Assembly (NCBI GenBank): GCA_902596985.1
Contig: CACJWR010000001.1
Span: 94,189 to 158,188, forward strand
Length of the DNA: 64,000 nucleotides
Source: an uncultured Alphaproteobacteria bacterium
GTDB lineage: Bacteria > Pseudomonadota > Alphaproteobacteria > Rhodobacterales > Rhodobacteraceae
Reading direction: 5' to 3'
Below the pieces are notes generated by a model, which made no database searches, had not been told where the DNA came from, and was given only the letters and a program-made list of their open reading frames with translations. Position 1 is the first letter of the stretch. Each line of letters begins with the position of its first letter. The position numbers and the translations under genes were made by a program. This document shows, piece after piece, positions 25,670 through 35,137 of the stretch.

Positions 25670-26056
25670 ATGCAAAAAAGAAAAAATAAAGGTAGGTTTG
25701 GAGACGAGGCTTCTCAAAGACAACTGAGGGTCTCCGAATTAATTAAAAGAAACATTGCGAAAATATTAATTGACTCTAACTTTTACGATCAGGATAGGAA
25801 AATTTATTCAGCATCGGTTACTGAGGTACGTTGCTCAGCAGACCTCAAAATAGCAACAGTATACGTTCTTCCCTTAGATGATATAGACGCTCAGGACCTA
25901 ACTGCTTTTCTCGGTAAAAATAAAAATGCCATCAGGCACGCTCTTGGAAAAGAGGTGTCTTTAAAATATTTACCGGATTTAAGGTTTAAAGAAGACACAC
26001 TATTTGAACAAATAGAAAAAACTAACAAAATTTTTAGAGCTCTTGAAAAAGATTAG
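25670..26056 (+). CDS. rbfA: Ribosome-binding factor A
   Basis: This 128-residue KH-type protein aids maturation of the 16S 5' end and cold adaptation. It shows SQRQLRVSELIKRNIAKIL at the N terminus and VTEVRCSADLKIATVYVLPL in the core, ending with RFKEDTLFEQIEKTNKIF. It is first in an rbfA-truB-rpsO-pnp cluster; the infB part seen in other genomes is not here. Confidence 0.94.
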   Translation: MQKRKNKGRFGDEASQRQLRVSELIKRNIAKILIDSNFYDQDRKIYSASVTEVRCSADLKIATVYVLPLDDIDAQDLTAFLGKNKNAIRHALGKEVSLKYLPDLRFKEDTLFEQIEKTNKIFRALEKD

Positions 26057-26063
26057 GTAGGCA

Positions 26064-26957
26064 GTGCACAAGAATATATTCAACGGATGGCTCTTAGTGA
26101 ATAAACCGGCAGGCATTACATCTGCCGACGTCGTTAGAGTTTTAAAAAGAAAAATGAACCCAACAAAGATTGGTCATGCTGGAACTCTGGATCCTGACGC
26201 TACAGGATTGATACCATTAGCATTAGGTGAAGCCACTAAGGCCATTCCATATCTTCTTAAATCAAAAAAAAAGTATGAAGCTACTTTTTTGTATGGTGTT
26301 AAAACTGACACTGATGACGCTTCTGGAAACGGTCTCAAAACCTCATTCTACGTTCCAAGAAAAAATGAAATATTGGATGCACTTAACTATTATTCAGAGG
26401 TCATCTTTCAAATCCCCCCTAAAGTCTCAGCCGTAAAAGTTGAGGGAAAAAGAGCTTACAAACGTTTTAAAGCTAACGAGAATTTCCAGCTTTCTGCAAG
26501 AAGTATAAAGGTATATGAGCTTTCATTACAATCTTACGATGAAAGTGGTAAAGCCATTGTTCACTTTGAATGTAGCAAGGGTGGGTATGTACGATCCATT
26601 GCAAGAGATATAGGTGATTTCATTGGGTGTTTCGGATACGTAGGAAACTTGAGTCGCCTAGAGTATGGCCCTTTTAAAGTTACAGAGGCATGTCATCTGT
26701 CCAAATTATTAGACCTTTCTAAAGAGAGTTTAGAGTCAAATTTAAAAGCCATCGATATAGGCATGCCAAACCTAAAAATTTTTGAATGTCCTATGGATGA
26801 TTTAAAACAGCTGGAAAATGGTCAACCAATAGAATGTCCAACGACCATTAGTCTAATCGAAGGAGAAGAGCTCATCGCAAAATATAAAGGAAGAGTTGCA
26901 GCCATTCTTTTCAAGGATGGCTCATTTTTGAAAGTAAGAAGAAAACTTAACACTTAA
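26064..26957 (+). CDS. truB: tRNA pseudouridine-55 synthase
   Basis: This 297-residue enzyme makes pseudouridine 55 in the T loop. The catalytic Asp43 is in KIGHAGTLDPDATGLIPLALGEATK. It also shows GWLLVNKPAGITS and the YVRSIARDIG segment. The start is GTG at 26064 with an AGGTAGG ribosome-binding site seven bases after rbfA. A short C-terminal PUA-like region follows. Confidence 0.95.
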   Translation: MHKNIFNGWLLVNKPAGITSADVVRVLKRKMNPTKIGHAGTLDPDATGLIPLALGEATKAIPYLLKSKKKYEATFLYGVKTDTDDASGNGLKTSFYVPRKNEILDALNYYSEVIFQIPPKVSAVKVEGKRAYKRFKANENFQLSARSIKVYELSLQSYDESGKAIVHFECSKGGYVRSIARDIGDFIGCFGYVGNLSRLEYGPFKVTEACHLSKLLDLSKESLESNLKAIDIGMPNLKIFECPMDDLKQLENGQPIECPTTISLIEGEELIAKYKGRVAAILFKDGSFLKVRRKLNT

Positions 26958-27105
26958 CCATTACAATAAAAAAAAAGAATAAAACAAGTAGTTCAGTATT
27001 ATTTATTTTTTTCTTTATTTTTTTGTAAAATCACACTAATAACTATCCAAACAACTAATCCTAACTGGACGACATCCTGGTAGGGTAGAAAAATGGAGAA
27101 TAACG

Positions 27106-27375
27106 ATGTCGATTACGCAAGAAGATAAAAAAACTTTAATTGAAGACTACGCAACAAAAAAGGGAGATACTGGCTCACCTGAAGTTCAGGTAGCTATATT
27201 GACCAAGAGAATTGTCAATTTAACAGAGCATTTCAAAACTCATAAAAAAGATAATCATTCTAGAAGAGGCCTTTTGAAAATGGTTTCTTTAAGACGAAAA
27301 CTTTTGGACTATGTGCGAGAGAAAGACGAGAATCGCTACAAAGAACTAATTAAAAGACTGGAAATAAGAAGATAA
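27106..27375 (+). CDS. rpsO: Ribosomal protein S15
   Basis: This is an 89-residue S15 with the typical [27 protein letters not shown] and [22 protein letters not shown]. It binds 16S rRNA and the S6/S18 platform. GGAGAA lies eight bases before the ATG. The 148-base gap after truB is AT-rich and should hold an independent promoter and a leader. I can see short inverted segments there but no confident S15 operator fold. Confidence 0.98.
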   Translation: MSITQEDKKTLIEDYATKKGDTGSPEVQVAILTKRIVNLTEHFKTHKKDNHSRRGLLKMVSLRRKLLDYVREKDENRYKELIKRLEIRR

Positions 27376-27422
27376 AATATTCCGTTTTTTGTCCATAAAA
27401 TTTACCAAAACAAAGGCAAGAT

Positions 27423-29543
27423 ATGTTTAATGAAATAAAGAAGACTATTGAGTGGGGACACGATAAGTTAATACTAGAAACTGGCAAGATAGCTAGACAA
27501 GCAGACTCGACCGTAATAGCAACATATGGTGAAACAGTAGTAATGGCTGCCGTTGTATTCTCAAAGGAGTCAAAGGCTGACCAAGATTTCTTTCCCTTAA
27601 CGGTTAATTATCAAGAAAAGTATTATGCTGCGGGGAAAATTCCAGGAGGGTTTTTTAAAAGAGAAGCTAGACCGACAGAAAAAGAAACTTTGACCAGCCG
27701 TTTGATCGATAGGCCGATACGACCCTTATTTGTCGAGGGGTTTAAAAACGAAGTACAAGTAACATGTACGGTTCTCAGTCATGACCTGGAGAACGACCCC
27801 GATATAGTAGCAATGATAGCAGCCTCTGCGGCCTTAACACTTTCAGGAGCTCCTTTTCTCGGTCCAATCGGAGCTGCTAGAGTAGGTTTTGTAAATGACT
27901 CTTATGTTCTCAATCCTTCGGTAGATGATATGGATAATTTAAAAGAAAACAATGATCAAAGACTTGATCTTGTCGTTGCTGGAACCAAAGATGCAGTAAT
28001 GATGGTAGAATCCGAGGCTTACGAATTATCGGAAAAAGAAATGTTAGGAGCGGTAAAGTTCGGACATGAACAGATGGCACCAGTAATTGATATGATCATT
28101 GATCTGGCAAAAGAGGCTGCAAACGAACCCTTTTCTTTTGAGTATCAACTTAATGACAAATTATATAACAAGATATCCAAAGCGGGAGCCAAAGATCTAA
28201 AGAAAGCTTTTGAAATATCTGAAAAAAAAGAACGACAAGCTTCAGTGGCGTCAGCGATAGAGAAGATCAAAAGTTCCCTGTCTGATGAAGAAAATCAAGG
28301 TACTGAAGTGAGTGAACTCATAAAAAAACTAGAGTCTGAGATTGTTAGAAACAATATTCTAGATAATGGTACTCGAATAGATGGTAGAGATTTAACAACG
28401 GTTAGATCGATAGAGACGGAAACTCGTTTATTGCCACGAGCACACGGTTCTTCACTATTTACTAGGGGTGAAACTCAAGGGCTAGTAGTCACAACGTTGG
28501 GATCCGGGGATTCTGAACAGATAATTGATGCCTTACATAAAGAAGGTAGGGTAAATTTTATGCTGCACTATAACTTTCCACCATACTCGGTCGGAGAATG
28601 CGGTCGAATGGCTGGCCCAGGCCGTAGAGAAATAGGCCACGGAAAACTTGCTTGGAGGGCCTTACAAGCAGTATTACCTTCGTCTGATGATTTCCCTTAT
28701 ACTGTAAGAGTCGTATCAGAAATTACTGAATCCAATGGATCCTCTTCAATGGCAACTGTTTGTGGATCATCTCTTTCAATGATGGATGCTGGGGTACCCC
28801 TTAAAGCACCCGTAGCTGGTGTCGCTATGGGATTAATACTAGAAGGAAAAAAGTTTGCCGTTCTAACAGACATTTTGGGGGATGAAGATCATCTTGGTGA
28901 CATGGACTTTAAAGTCGCTGGAACAGAGGCTGGGATAACGTCTTTGCAAATGGATATAAAAGTTGCAGGCATTACTCCTCAAATTATGGAAAAAGCTCTA
29001 GATCAAGCCAAGGAAGCTCGTTTGCATATCTTAGGAGAAATGGCTAAATCTTTGTCGGCTCCATCTGAGTTTTCGAAATATGCACCTAAAATTGAGTCAC
29101 TAACTGTTCCAAGCGATAAAATTCGCGAAGTTATTGGAAGCGGAGGAAAAGTGATAAAAGAAATCGTCGAGGTTTCGGGCGCTAAAGTTGATATAAATGA
29201 TGAAGGATTAGTAAGAATAGCATCTTCAAACAAAGAGAGCCTAGATACAGCCAGAAAAATGATAGCTGAAATCGTTGAAGACCCTATTGTTGGTCAAGTC
29301 TATGAAGGAAAAGTTGTGAAGCTGATGGACTTCGGAGCTTTTGTCAACTTCTATGGAAAACGAGACGGTCTTGTTCATGTAAGCCAAATATCAGAAGAAA
29401 GAGTAAACCACCCAAAAGATGTTTTGACTGAAGGACAGAATGTAAAAGTTAAGTTAATGGGTATTGATGACAGAGGGAAAAGCAAACTATCAATGAAAGT
29501 TATAAATCAAAGCACAGGAAATGAAGTAGAAAAGGAAGCTTAA
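27423..29543 (+). CDS. pnp: Polyribonucleotide nucleotidyltransferase
   Basis: This 706-residue phosphorolytic 3'-5' exoribonuclease has two RNase PH domains (about 10-215 and 315-540), the second with [19 protein letters not shown] holding active-site acids. It also has a KH domain ([21 protein letters not shown], near 560-580) and an S1 domain ([19 protein letters not shown] onward). It is downstream of rpsO in the classical order, and the two are probably co-transcribed. One base separates its stop from convergent hemH. Confidence 0.98.
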   Translation: MFNEIKKTIEWGHDKLILETGKIARQADSTVIATYGETVVMAAVVFSKESKADQDFFPLTVNYQEKYYAAGKIPGGFFKREARPTEKETLTSRLIDRPIRPLFVEGFKNEVQVTCTVLSHDLENDPDIVAMIAASAALTLSGAPFLGPIGAARVGFVNDSYVLNPSVDDMDNLKENNDQRLDLVVAGTKDAVMMVESEAYELSEKEMLGAVKFGHEQMAPVIDMIIDLAKEAANEPFSFEYQLNDKLYNKISKAGAKDLKKAFEISEKKERQASVASAIEKIKSSLSDEENQGTEVSELIKKLESEIVRNNILDNGTRIDGRDLTTVRSIETETRLLPRAHGSSLFTRGETQGLVVTTLGSGDSEQIIDALHKEGRVNFMLHYNFPPYSVGECGRMAGPGRREIGHGKLAWRALQAVLPSSDDFPYTVRVVSEITESNGSSSMATVCGSSLSMMDAGVPLKAPVAGVAMGLILEGKKFAVLTDILGDEDHLGDMDFKVAGTEAGITSLQMDIKVAGITPQIMEKALDQAKEARLHILGEMAKSLSAPSEFSKYAPKIESLTVPSDKIREVIGSGGKVIKEIVEVSGAKVDINDEGLVRIASSNKESLDTARKMIAEIVEDPIVGQVYEGKVVKLMDFGAFVNFYGKRDGLVHVSQISEERVNHPKDVLTEGQNVKVKLMGIDDRGKSKLSMKVINQSTGNEVEKEA

Positions 29544-29544
29544 G

Positions 29545-30582
29545 CTATATCCAACCTAGCAACTCATTTTTGATTATGTTGAAAAGCATATCAATATGTA
29601 TTTTTTCATCGTTGAGACATGGGATGTATAAAAAATTTTTTCCGCCAGCCTCAATAAAACTTTCTGAAATTTCGCCACATATCTCTTCTAATGTTTCAAC
29701 ACAATCGGAAGAAAATGAGGGAGCTACGACTGCAATGTTTTCCTTACCAGATTTGGCTAAATCTGCTACGAGATCGACGGTGGCTGGTCCTACCCACTTC
29801 TCGGGACCAAATTTAGACTGAAATGCCGTTGTTAATTCGCTCTCTTTCCACTTGAGCTTTTCCCTAATAAGCCTGGTCGTTTTTTGGCATTGGCAGTGGT
29901 AAGGATCTCCATTCATTAGATATCTTTCGGGAACGCCATGATAAGATATCACTAGATGCTCAGGCTTTATTTTTGAGTTTTTATAAGCGGTCGTTATTGA
30001 CTCTGAAATGGCATTGATAAAATTAGAGTTATCAAAATATGGCGATACTGTTCTTATAGAAGGCTGCCAATTAAGATTCATTAGTGATCTAAATACTTGA
30101 TCATTAGCAGTAGCAGTTGTTGGTGCTGCATACTGTGGATAGAGTGGAAAAAAAAGAATTTTTGTACATCCTTTAGATACCATTTTTTTTACCACGTTAT
30201 CTGTAGAAGGATTTCCATATCTCATACAAAAATCTACTAAAACTTTATCACCATACGCTTTATCGAACCTAGCTCTCAGTTTTTTTGTTTGAGCCTTTGT
30301 AATTGTCAGCAGTGGGCTTTCATTTTCATCGTTGTTCCAAATCTCTTTATATGCCTCACCAGAGGAGAATGGTCTTCTTAGCAAAATTAAGTTTAATATT
30401 GGTTTCCATACCCAAGGAGAGTAGTCAATTACTCTCCTATCAGAAAGAAATTCTTTGAGATATCTTCTCATAGACCAATAGTCTGTGGCATCAGGTGTAC
30501 CCAAATTACCAATAATTACCCCGACTTTTTGTTCTAAAATCTGAGGATGCTCTTTTGGAATATTTGACTTTTTTACATTCAT
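29545..30582 (-). CDS. hemH: Ferrochelatase
   Basis: This 345-residue enzyme inserts iron into protoporphyrin IX. GVIIGNLGTPDATDYWSMRRYLKEFLSD is the usual start. The metal-binding His is in ISYHGVPERY and the Glu in DCVETLEEI. CQCQKTTR shows cysteines, but the C-terminal Fe-S cysteine set of some ferrochelatases is not obvious. It lies 72 bases after a methyltransferase gene on the same strand. Confidence 0.95.
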   Translation of the reverse strand: MNVKKSNIPKEHPQILEQKVGVIIGNLGTPDATDYWSMRRYLKEFLSDRRVIDYSPWVWKPILNLILLRRPFSSGEAYKEIWNNDENESPLLTITKAQTKKLRARFDKAYGDKVLVDFCMRYGNPSTDNVVKKMVSKGCTKILFFPLYPQYAAPTTATANDQVFRSLMNLNWQPSIRTVSPYFDNSNFINAISESITTAYKNSKIKPEHLVISYHGVPERYLMNGDPYHCQCQKTTRLIREKLKWKESELTTAFQSKFGPEKWVGPATVDLVADLAKSGKENIAVVAPSFSSDCVETLEEICGEISESFIEAGGKNFLYIPCLNDEKIHIDMLFNIIKNELLGWI

Positions 30583-30654
30583 CTCAATTTCTCTCGATAC
30601 GAATTAACTAAGGTATACCTCAAAAATATCAAATCATTTTCGATCTTAATTCTG

Positions 30655-31389
30655 CTATTTCCTTCCATATAGGAAAATTATTTCAAAAGTTGCATTTATA
30701 GTGTGAACATCCTTTTTTGATTTTTTATCTGTAAAATTTTTAAAGTAAAATTTTTCAACCTCCTGAACTAGGTTTTTGGTCGTTAAACTTTTACGCCGCT
30801 CAAGAATTGCGTTTGTCTCACCCATTTCTTTAATATCCAAAAACAAATCTATTATACTCTTATAACTGACCCTAATTATATCTCTATCGACTACACAGTT
30901 ATTGAGACCAATCTTTGTAGCCAAATTACCTACATCTCGTATTTCAGGTAATGGAGAAATTCTTGGGCTCGCTGCTCCAAATATTTTCATTTCAGCTTTG
31001 AAGAACGAATCTCTAAGTTCATTGAGCGTCTCTGATCCAAATAAGCAACACATAAAGTGACCTTCAGATTTTAAAAATTTAATTTTTTCAAAAAAATCAC
31101 TATATGGGTCATTAGACCAATGTAGTTGCATCAGATTTGCATACAAATCAAGTGATTGAGTTTTAGTAATATCGTGGCTAAGTTCCGAGATGGTTACTTT
31201 ATTAATTTTGCTCAACTCTTTAAGGTCATTTTTTCTACATCCTTCAATCAGACCATACTTCCAACCCTTGGGTAAATCTAAAATACGATTTTCAAGATCA
31301 CCGAATACTCTCTTTAAAAGAAAGCTCCTTGACCTCGATTCTCTTGATCTGATTTTATTTTCTTTAACTCGATTTATATCAAATAACAT
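30655..31389 (-). CDS. BioC/NDUFAF5-like SAM methyltransferase
   Basis: This protein has about 244 residues. The N-terminal MLFDINRVKENKIRSRESRSRSFLLKRV matches the pattern of NDUFAF5-type arginine hydroxylase/methyltransferase-like proteins common in alphaproteobacteria. The AdoMet motif I is poorly conserved (WKYGLIEGCRKND), but later elements are present (MQLHWSNDPYSDF and the FGSETLNELRDSF segment). The ATG at 31389 is chosen over a TTG 18 codons upstream. Mitochondrial homologues assist respiratory complex I. That role here is inference; neighbours do not test it. Confidence 0.7.
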   Translation of the reverse strand: MLFDINRVKENKIRSRESRSRSFLLKRVFGDLENRILDLPKGWKYGLIEGCRKNDLKELSKINKVTISELSHDITKTQSLDLYANLMQLHWSNDPYSDFFEKIKFLKSEGHFMCCLFGSETLNELRDSFFKAEMKIFGAASPRISPLPEIRDVGNLATKIGLNNCVVDRDIIRVSYKSIIDLFLDIKEMGETNAILERRKSLTTKNLVQEVEKFYFKNFTDKKSKKDVHTINATFEIIFLYGRK

Positions 31390-31459
31390 TGATTGTTGAT
31401 CCAAAAATATTTTATGATGGAGATACCAACTTTTTCTGTGCAATCATTAGCGTGTTTTT

Positions 31460-31912
31460 ATGCTAGAATTCAACAATAAAGATATGAATTTATTAATTCT
31501 ACTTAGTGAGATAGCCACTATAGAACAATTAGCTCGAAACAAACTTGATAATGCTCTACCTAAGGATTTAAATATATCCAGCTTTTCTGTTTTAAATCAT
31601 TTTTCTGGCTCGAAAGCAGAAAAAACCCCTTTGCAATTGGCAAGAAGTTTTCATGTTACTAAAGGAGCTATGACTAATACTTTAACCAAACTCGAAAAAC
31701 TAGGGTACATCCATGTTCGCCCTGACTGGAATGATGCCAGGAAAAAACGTATTTCAATAAGTCAAAGTGGAATAGCTGCTAGGAATTATGCTATGAAATC
31801 CATAAAGCCTATATTAGATGAAATAATACAAAGAACCGATCACTTAACCAAGAAAAGTTTATTAGGCGATTTAAGAAGCTTTCGAGAGTCAATCGAAAAA
31901 AATAGAGTTTAG
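31460..31912 (+). CDS. MarR-family transcriptional regulator
   Basis: This 150-residue winged-helix dimeric regulator has the HTH at about 58-80 (TPLQLARSFHVTKGAMTNTLTKL) and the wing at about 85-105, with the typical D-x-R pattern in WNDARKKRISIS. The N-terminal helix contains EQLARNKLDNALP. Target and ligand are unknown. The stop lies inside the AGGAGG ribosome-binding site of the next gene, so the two are coupled. MarR proteins often control a neighbour, which here would be the gene at 31924. Confidence 0.88.
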   Translation: MLEFNNKDMNLLILLSEIATIEQLARNKLDNALPKDLNISSFSVLNHFSGSKAEKTPLQLARSFHVTKGAMTNTLTKLEKLGYIHVRPDWNDARKKRISISQSGIAARNYAMKSIKPILDEIIQRTDHLTKKSLLGDLRSFRESIEKNRV

Positions 31913-31923
31913 GAGGTGCACTT

Positions 31924-32628
31924 TTGCTTATCCTAATAATTGGAAGCGCCCCAGACGCTTTAGAGGCAAAAAATTTAAAGAAAGAGCTTTTTGGGGCGAT
32001 AGTAGCTATAAATAATGCATGGAATATAAGAAATGATTGGGATTTTTGTATATTTCCTGATGATTTTCCAGAAAACAGAAGACCTATTAAAAATAGGGAC
32101 AAAAGACTAATAAGTTCTAACCAATATGTCCCAATACAAAACAAGTATGGAGGATTCGTTTATTCTGGTGGAACAATGTCTTTTACCGCCGGATATTGGG
32201 CTCTAGGGTATTTCAAACCCAAAGCGATAGCATATATAGGTTGCGATATGGTTTATGATGGGAAAGTTACGCATTTTTATGGAAGAGGTAAGCCAGACCC
32301 TCTTAGAAAAGACCCAACATTAAAAAATTTAAAGGCCAAGTCTGCTCGCCTAGAGGCTATTGCTACATCTCAAGGTTGCGCAATTTTTAATCTTTCCAAA
32401 GGGCCTGGCAGTAACTTAGTTTTTAGACGTAGTAGTTTAGAAAATATAACTAAAGACAGCTCACCAAGAGAGATTAACACCAAGTTACTAAAAAGAGCAC
32501 TCCAGTGGGAAGAAAAATTAGGTTACTTTGTTGAAAATGGTAAATATTGGAAACATTTAGCTAAGTTTGATCAAGACAAAATAGATGTTTTGGATGAGCT
32601 CTGGAATAGCGTTATTAAGCTAGATTAG
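31924..32628 (+). CDS. Rossmann-like protein resembling DUF115/glycosyltransferase-type proteins
   Basis: This 234-residue soluble protein starts with a hydrophobic strand and turn (ILIIGSAPDALEA) typical of Rossmann folds. A conserved-looking core reads FVYSGGTMSFTAGYWALGY, then AIAYIGCDMVYDG and HFYGRGKPDPL. The pattern recalls DUF115-type proteins and some surface-carbohydrate glycosyltransferases. I do not recognise a specific function. The start is TTG at 31924, set by a strong AGGAGG site seven bases upstream. It follows the MarR gene by eleven bases and overlaps the end of ubiG by 14 bases. Confidence 0.65.
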   Translation: MLILIIGSAPDALEAKNLKKELFGAIVAINNAWNIRNDWDFCIFPDDFPENRRPIKNRDKRLISSNQYVPIQNKYGGFVYSGGTMSFTAGYWALGYFKPKAIAYIGCDMVYDGKVTHFYGRGKPDPLRKDPTLKNLKAKSARLEAIATSQGCAIFNLSKGPGSNLVFRRSSLENITKDSSPREINTKLLKRALQWEEKLGYFVENGKYWKHLAKFDQDKIDVLDELWNSVIKLD

Positions 32629-33373
32629 AGTGTGATTTCGTAGCACAAACTGCGTAATTGACTGTAAAGTCGCTTTTTGATAGCTCCCATCCCCAGGATA
32701 TTGGATTAAATACAAACCCTTTTGTGTCTTTTACTTTTAGATCGGAATTAAAAAATAACTTTTTTAATTCATTTGGTTTGATGAATTTATTCCAATCGTG
32801 CGTTCCTTTTGGTAACCACTGCATTACATATTCAGCACCAAGAATCGCGAAAAGGTAACTTTTTAAGTTCTTATTTATTGTTGAACAAAACATTAGACCA
32901 CCGCTATTGAGCAGATTTGAGCAAATCTCTATAAAAAAACCTGGGTTTTCTACATGCTCAATGACTTCCATATTGAGAATCACATCAAATGCCGTCTTCT
33001 CTCTTAAAAGGTCTTCCGCAGAGATATGGCGATACTTTATGTCAAGATTCATTTTTTTTGCATGCAACGATGCAACCTTAATATTTTTTTCCACTACATC
33101 AATGCCAAGGACTTCTGCACCTAGTCTGGCCATTGGTTCGCACAACAAGCCCCCGCCACAACCTATGTCTAAAACTTTAACTCCCTTCAAGGGCTCTTTA
33201 TCGAGGACCATATCTTTTTGAAAATAAAGAGATAGGTGGTCTGTTATAAATTCTAATCTACATGGGTTCAACATATGAAGTGGTTTGAACTTACCCTCTG
33301 CATCCCACCACTCGTTTGCTAATTTCTCGAACTTTGCAACTTCCCCCGCATTAATCGATGATGCTCTTTTCAT
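32615..33373 (-). CDS. ubiG: Ubiquinone biosynthesis O-methyltransferase
   Basis: This 252-residue class I methyltransferase performs both O-methylations in ubiquinone synthesis. The N-terminal FEKLANEWWDAEGKFKPLHMLNPCRL is diagnostic. AdoMet motif I is VLDIGCGGGLLCEPMARLG, and NMEVIEHVENP follows. The ATG at 33373 with AGGAACA upstream is chosen; 42 extra codons upstream would run into the divergent gene. It supplies the quinone used by bc1 and sensed by RegB. Confidence 0.93.
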   Translation of the reverse strand: MKRASSINAGEVAKFEKLANEWWDAEGKFKPLHMLNPCRLEFITDHLSLYFQKDMVLDKEPLKGVKVLDIGCGGGLLCEPMARLGAEVLGIDVVEKNIKVASLHAKKMNLDIKYRHISAEDLLREKTAFDVILNMEVIEHVENPGFFIEICSNLLNSGGLMFCSTINKNLKSYLFAILGAEYVMQWLPKGTHDWNKFIKPNELKKLFFNSDLKVKDTKGFVFNPISWGWELSKSDFTVNYAVCATKSHSNLA

Positions 33374-33432
33374 TGAATTGTTCCTATACACATGCCATAG
33401 TAGATATATACTTTTTTTTTTAAGTCTCAAGC

Positions 33433-34410
33433 ATGCCTGAACAAAATATTTCCCGACCCAACAAACAAAGAGCTTATTTGTTTCCTGAGATAGAGCCATT
33501 TAGAAAAGGTTTTCTTGATAGTGGTGATGGGCACAAGGTGTATTATGAAGAATGCGGCAACCCTAACGGCATACCTGTTTTGGTTGTGCATGGCGGACCA
33601 GGTGGCGGCTGCAGCCCCACAATGCGTAGGTTTTTTGATCCTGACGCATACTACATTGTTCTTTTTGATCAAAGGGGTTGCGGAAGATCCAAACCTTACG
33701 CCTCAGTGGAAAATAACACTACATGGCATCTTATATCAGATATGGAGGGTATAAGAAAAAAGCTCGGAATAAGTAAGTTGGTTTTGTTTGGAGGTAGCTG
33801 GGGCGCTGCCCTGTCTCTAATCTATGCTCAAACTCATCCTGAAATGGTTAGCAAAATTATCCTCAGAGGAGTATTTACTATGACCGAGTCTGAGTTAGAC
33901 TGGTTTTACAAAGAGGGTGGAGCAAGCATGTTTTGGCCTGAAGCATGGCGAGCTTTTAGGGACATGCTCCCTCTAAAAGAGCAGAAAAATATAATTAAAG
34001 GCTATCACTCAAGATTGTTTGGATCTTCCCCTACAGAACAAGGTCGATTTGCAAGAGCTTGGACAGCTTGGGAGAATGCTCTTGCTAATCTCGAAAGTCC
34101 TGGATTTGGTTCTAGTCCCTCAACTGATTATGCAAGAGCTTTTGCGAGGATTGAAAACCATTATTTCAAGAACCTTGGGTTTTTAAGTAAATCACAACAA
34201 ATTAGAGACAATATGCATAAAATACAGGATATACCATCGATAATAGTTCAAGGACGATATGATATGATCTGTCCTCCTGGAACAGCCGAGTTAATTCACA
34301 GATTATGGCCAAATTCGAATTTAGTTATGGTATCAAAAGCAGGTCATGCAATGTCAGAGCCAGGAATCACAGCAGCCTTGGTAAAGGCAACTGAACAATT
34401 TAAGAACTAG
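33433..34410 (+). CDS. pip: Prolyl aminopeptidase (proline iminopeptidase)
   Basis: This 325-residue alpha/beta hydrolase shows HGGPGGGCSP (oxyanion region), nucleophile Ser122 in GGSWG, the acid in QGRYDMICP, and the catalytic His in KAGHAMSEP. It releases N-terminal proline from peptides in the cytosol. There is no signal peptide. It is divergent from ubiG and overlaps the end of the convergent lipoprotein gene by eleven bases. Confidence 0.92.
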   Translation: MPEQNISRPNKQRAYLFPEIEPFRKGFLDSGDGHKVYYEECGNPNGIPVLVVHGGPGGGCSPTMRRFFDPDAYYIVLFDQRGCGRSKPYASVENNTTWHLISDMEGIRKKLGISKLVLFGGSWGAALSLIYAQTHPEMVSKIILRGVFTMTESELDWFYKEGGASMFWPEAWRAFRDMLPLKEQKNIIKGYHSRLFGSSPTEQGRFARAWTAWENALANLESPGFGSSPSTDYARAFARIENHYFKNLGFLSKSQQIRDNMHKIQDIPSIIVQGRYDMICPPGTAELIHRLWPNSNLVMVSKAGHAMSEPGITAALVKATEQFKN

Positions 34411-35002
34411 GTTTGCTTAGTTTTTTAATAAAGCTCTCAAATGAAGAATATGTACTTTTCCTAGGGCTGTGAAAAGATACAATTGTCATTACTACCATTT
34501 TGTTATCTACCAAGAAAAAATATTTTCTAACAAACTCTTTTCGTTTTGAGGCATTAACCATCTGAAAGTTCACATAGAAAAATTTATTTTGTAACTTCTT
34601 TTCACCGTAAATAAGCTTCTTATTTCTAAATGCGGCAGTAAATTTCTTGAACTCGATTTGTTTAGCAATTTCCGATAAATATTTTTTTTGAGAAATTTTT
34701 TTTGGAACTCTCGACTGGGTGAATGTGATATTAACTATCGTGTCAATTGGTCTACGACTAAAATAGAGTTTATCACCATTATTTACTTCTATGCAATTAG
34801 TGACGACTAATGTTTCTCGCAACCCTGTGGAGCTATTAGCGCTTCGATCCAAACAAAAACCCCTTGGAAGTTTATGTTTTAACTTAATTTGACCAGTAGG
34901 TATAGAAATAGAATTTGTCAGTGGTCCTGACCCAATTGATAAGCAACCACTCAAAAACACCGAAAGATAAAAACCTCCGAGCAATCTGCTTAAATTTTTC
35001 AA
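34400..35002 (-). CDS. Putative lipoprotein of unknown function
   Basis: This is a 200-residue protein with a lipoprotein signal: a positive N terminus, a short hydrophobic core and lipobox LSGC with Cys20. The mature part is basic and beta-rich, including GFCLDRS near residue 48 and a conserved-looking FRNKKLIYGEKKLQNKFFY region. I do not recognise a family. The start is TTG at 35002, with GGAG eight bases upstream. It is divergent from accD across 135 bases. Confidence 0.68.
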   Translation of the reverse strand: MKNLSRLLGGFYLSVFLSGCLSIGSGPLTNSISIPTGQIKLKHKLPRGFCLDRSANSSTGLRETLVVTNCIEVNNGDKLYFSRRPIDTIVNITFTQSRVPKKISQKKYLSEIAKQIEFKKFTAAFRNKKLIYGEKKLQNKFFYVNFQMVNASKRKEFVRKYFFLVDNKMVVMTIVSFHSPRKSTYSSFESFIKKLSKPSS

Positions 35003-35137
35003 GACAAAATCTCCAATATAACTAGTCTAGTGTACCTACTATTTATCTTAGAAAAAACAGTTGGTTTATTTTTCTTTTGTATAATAATATTTTTTAGTTT
35101 AGCAATAGTCATTATATAAAAAAAACTGGTATATAAA

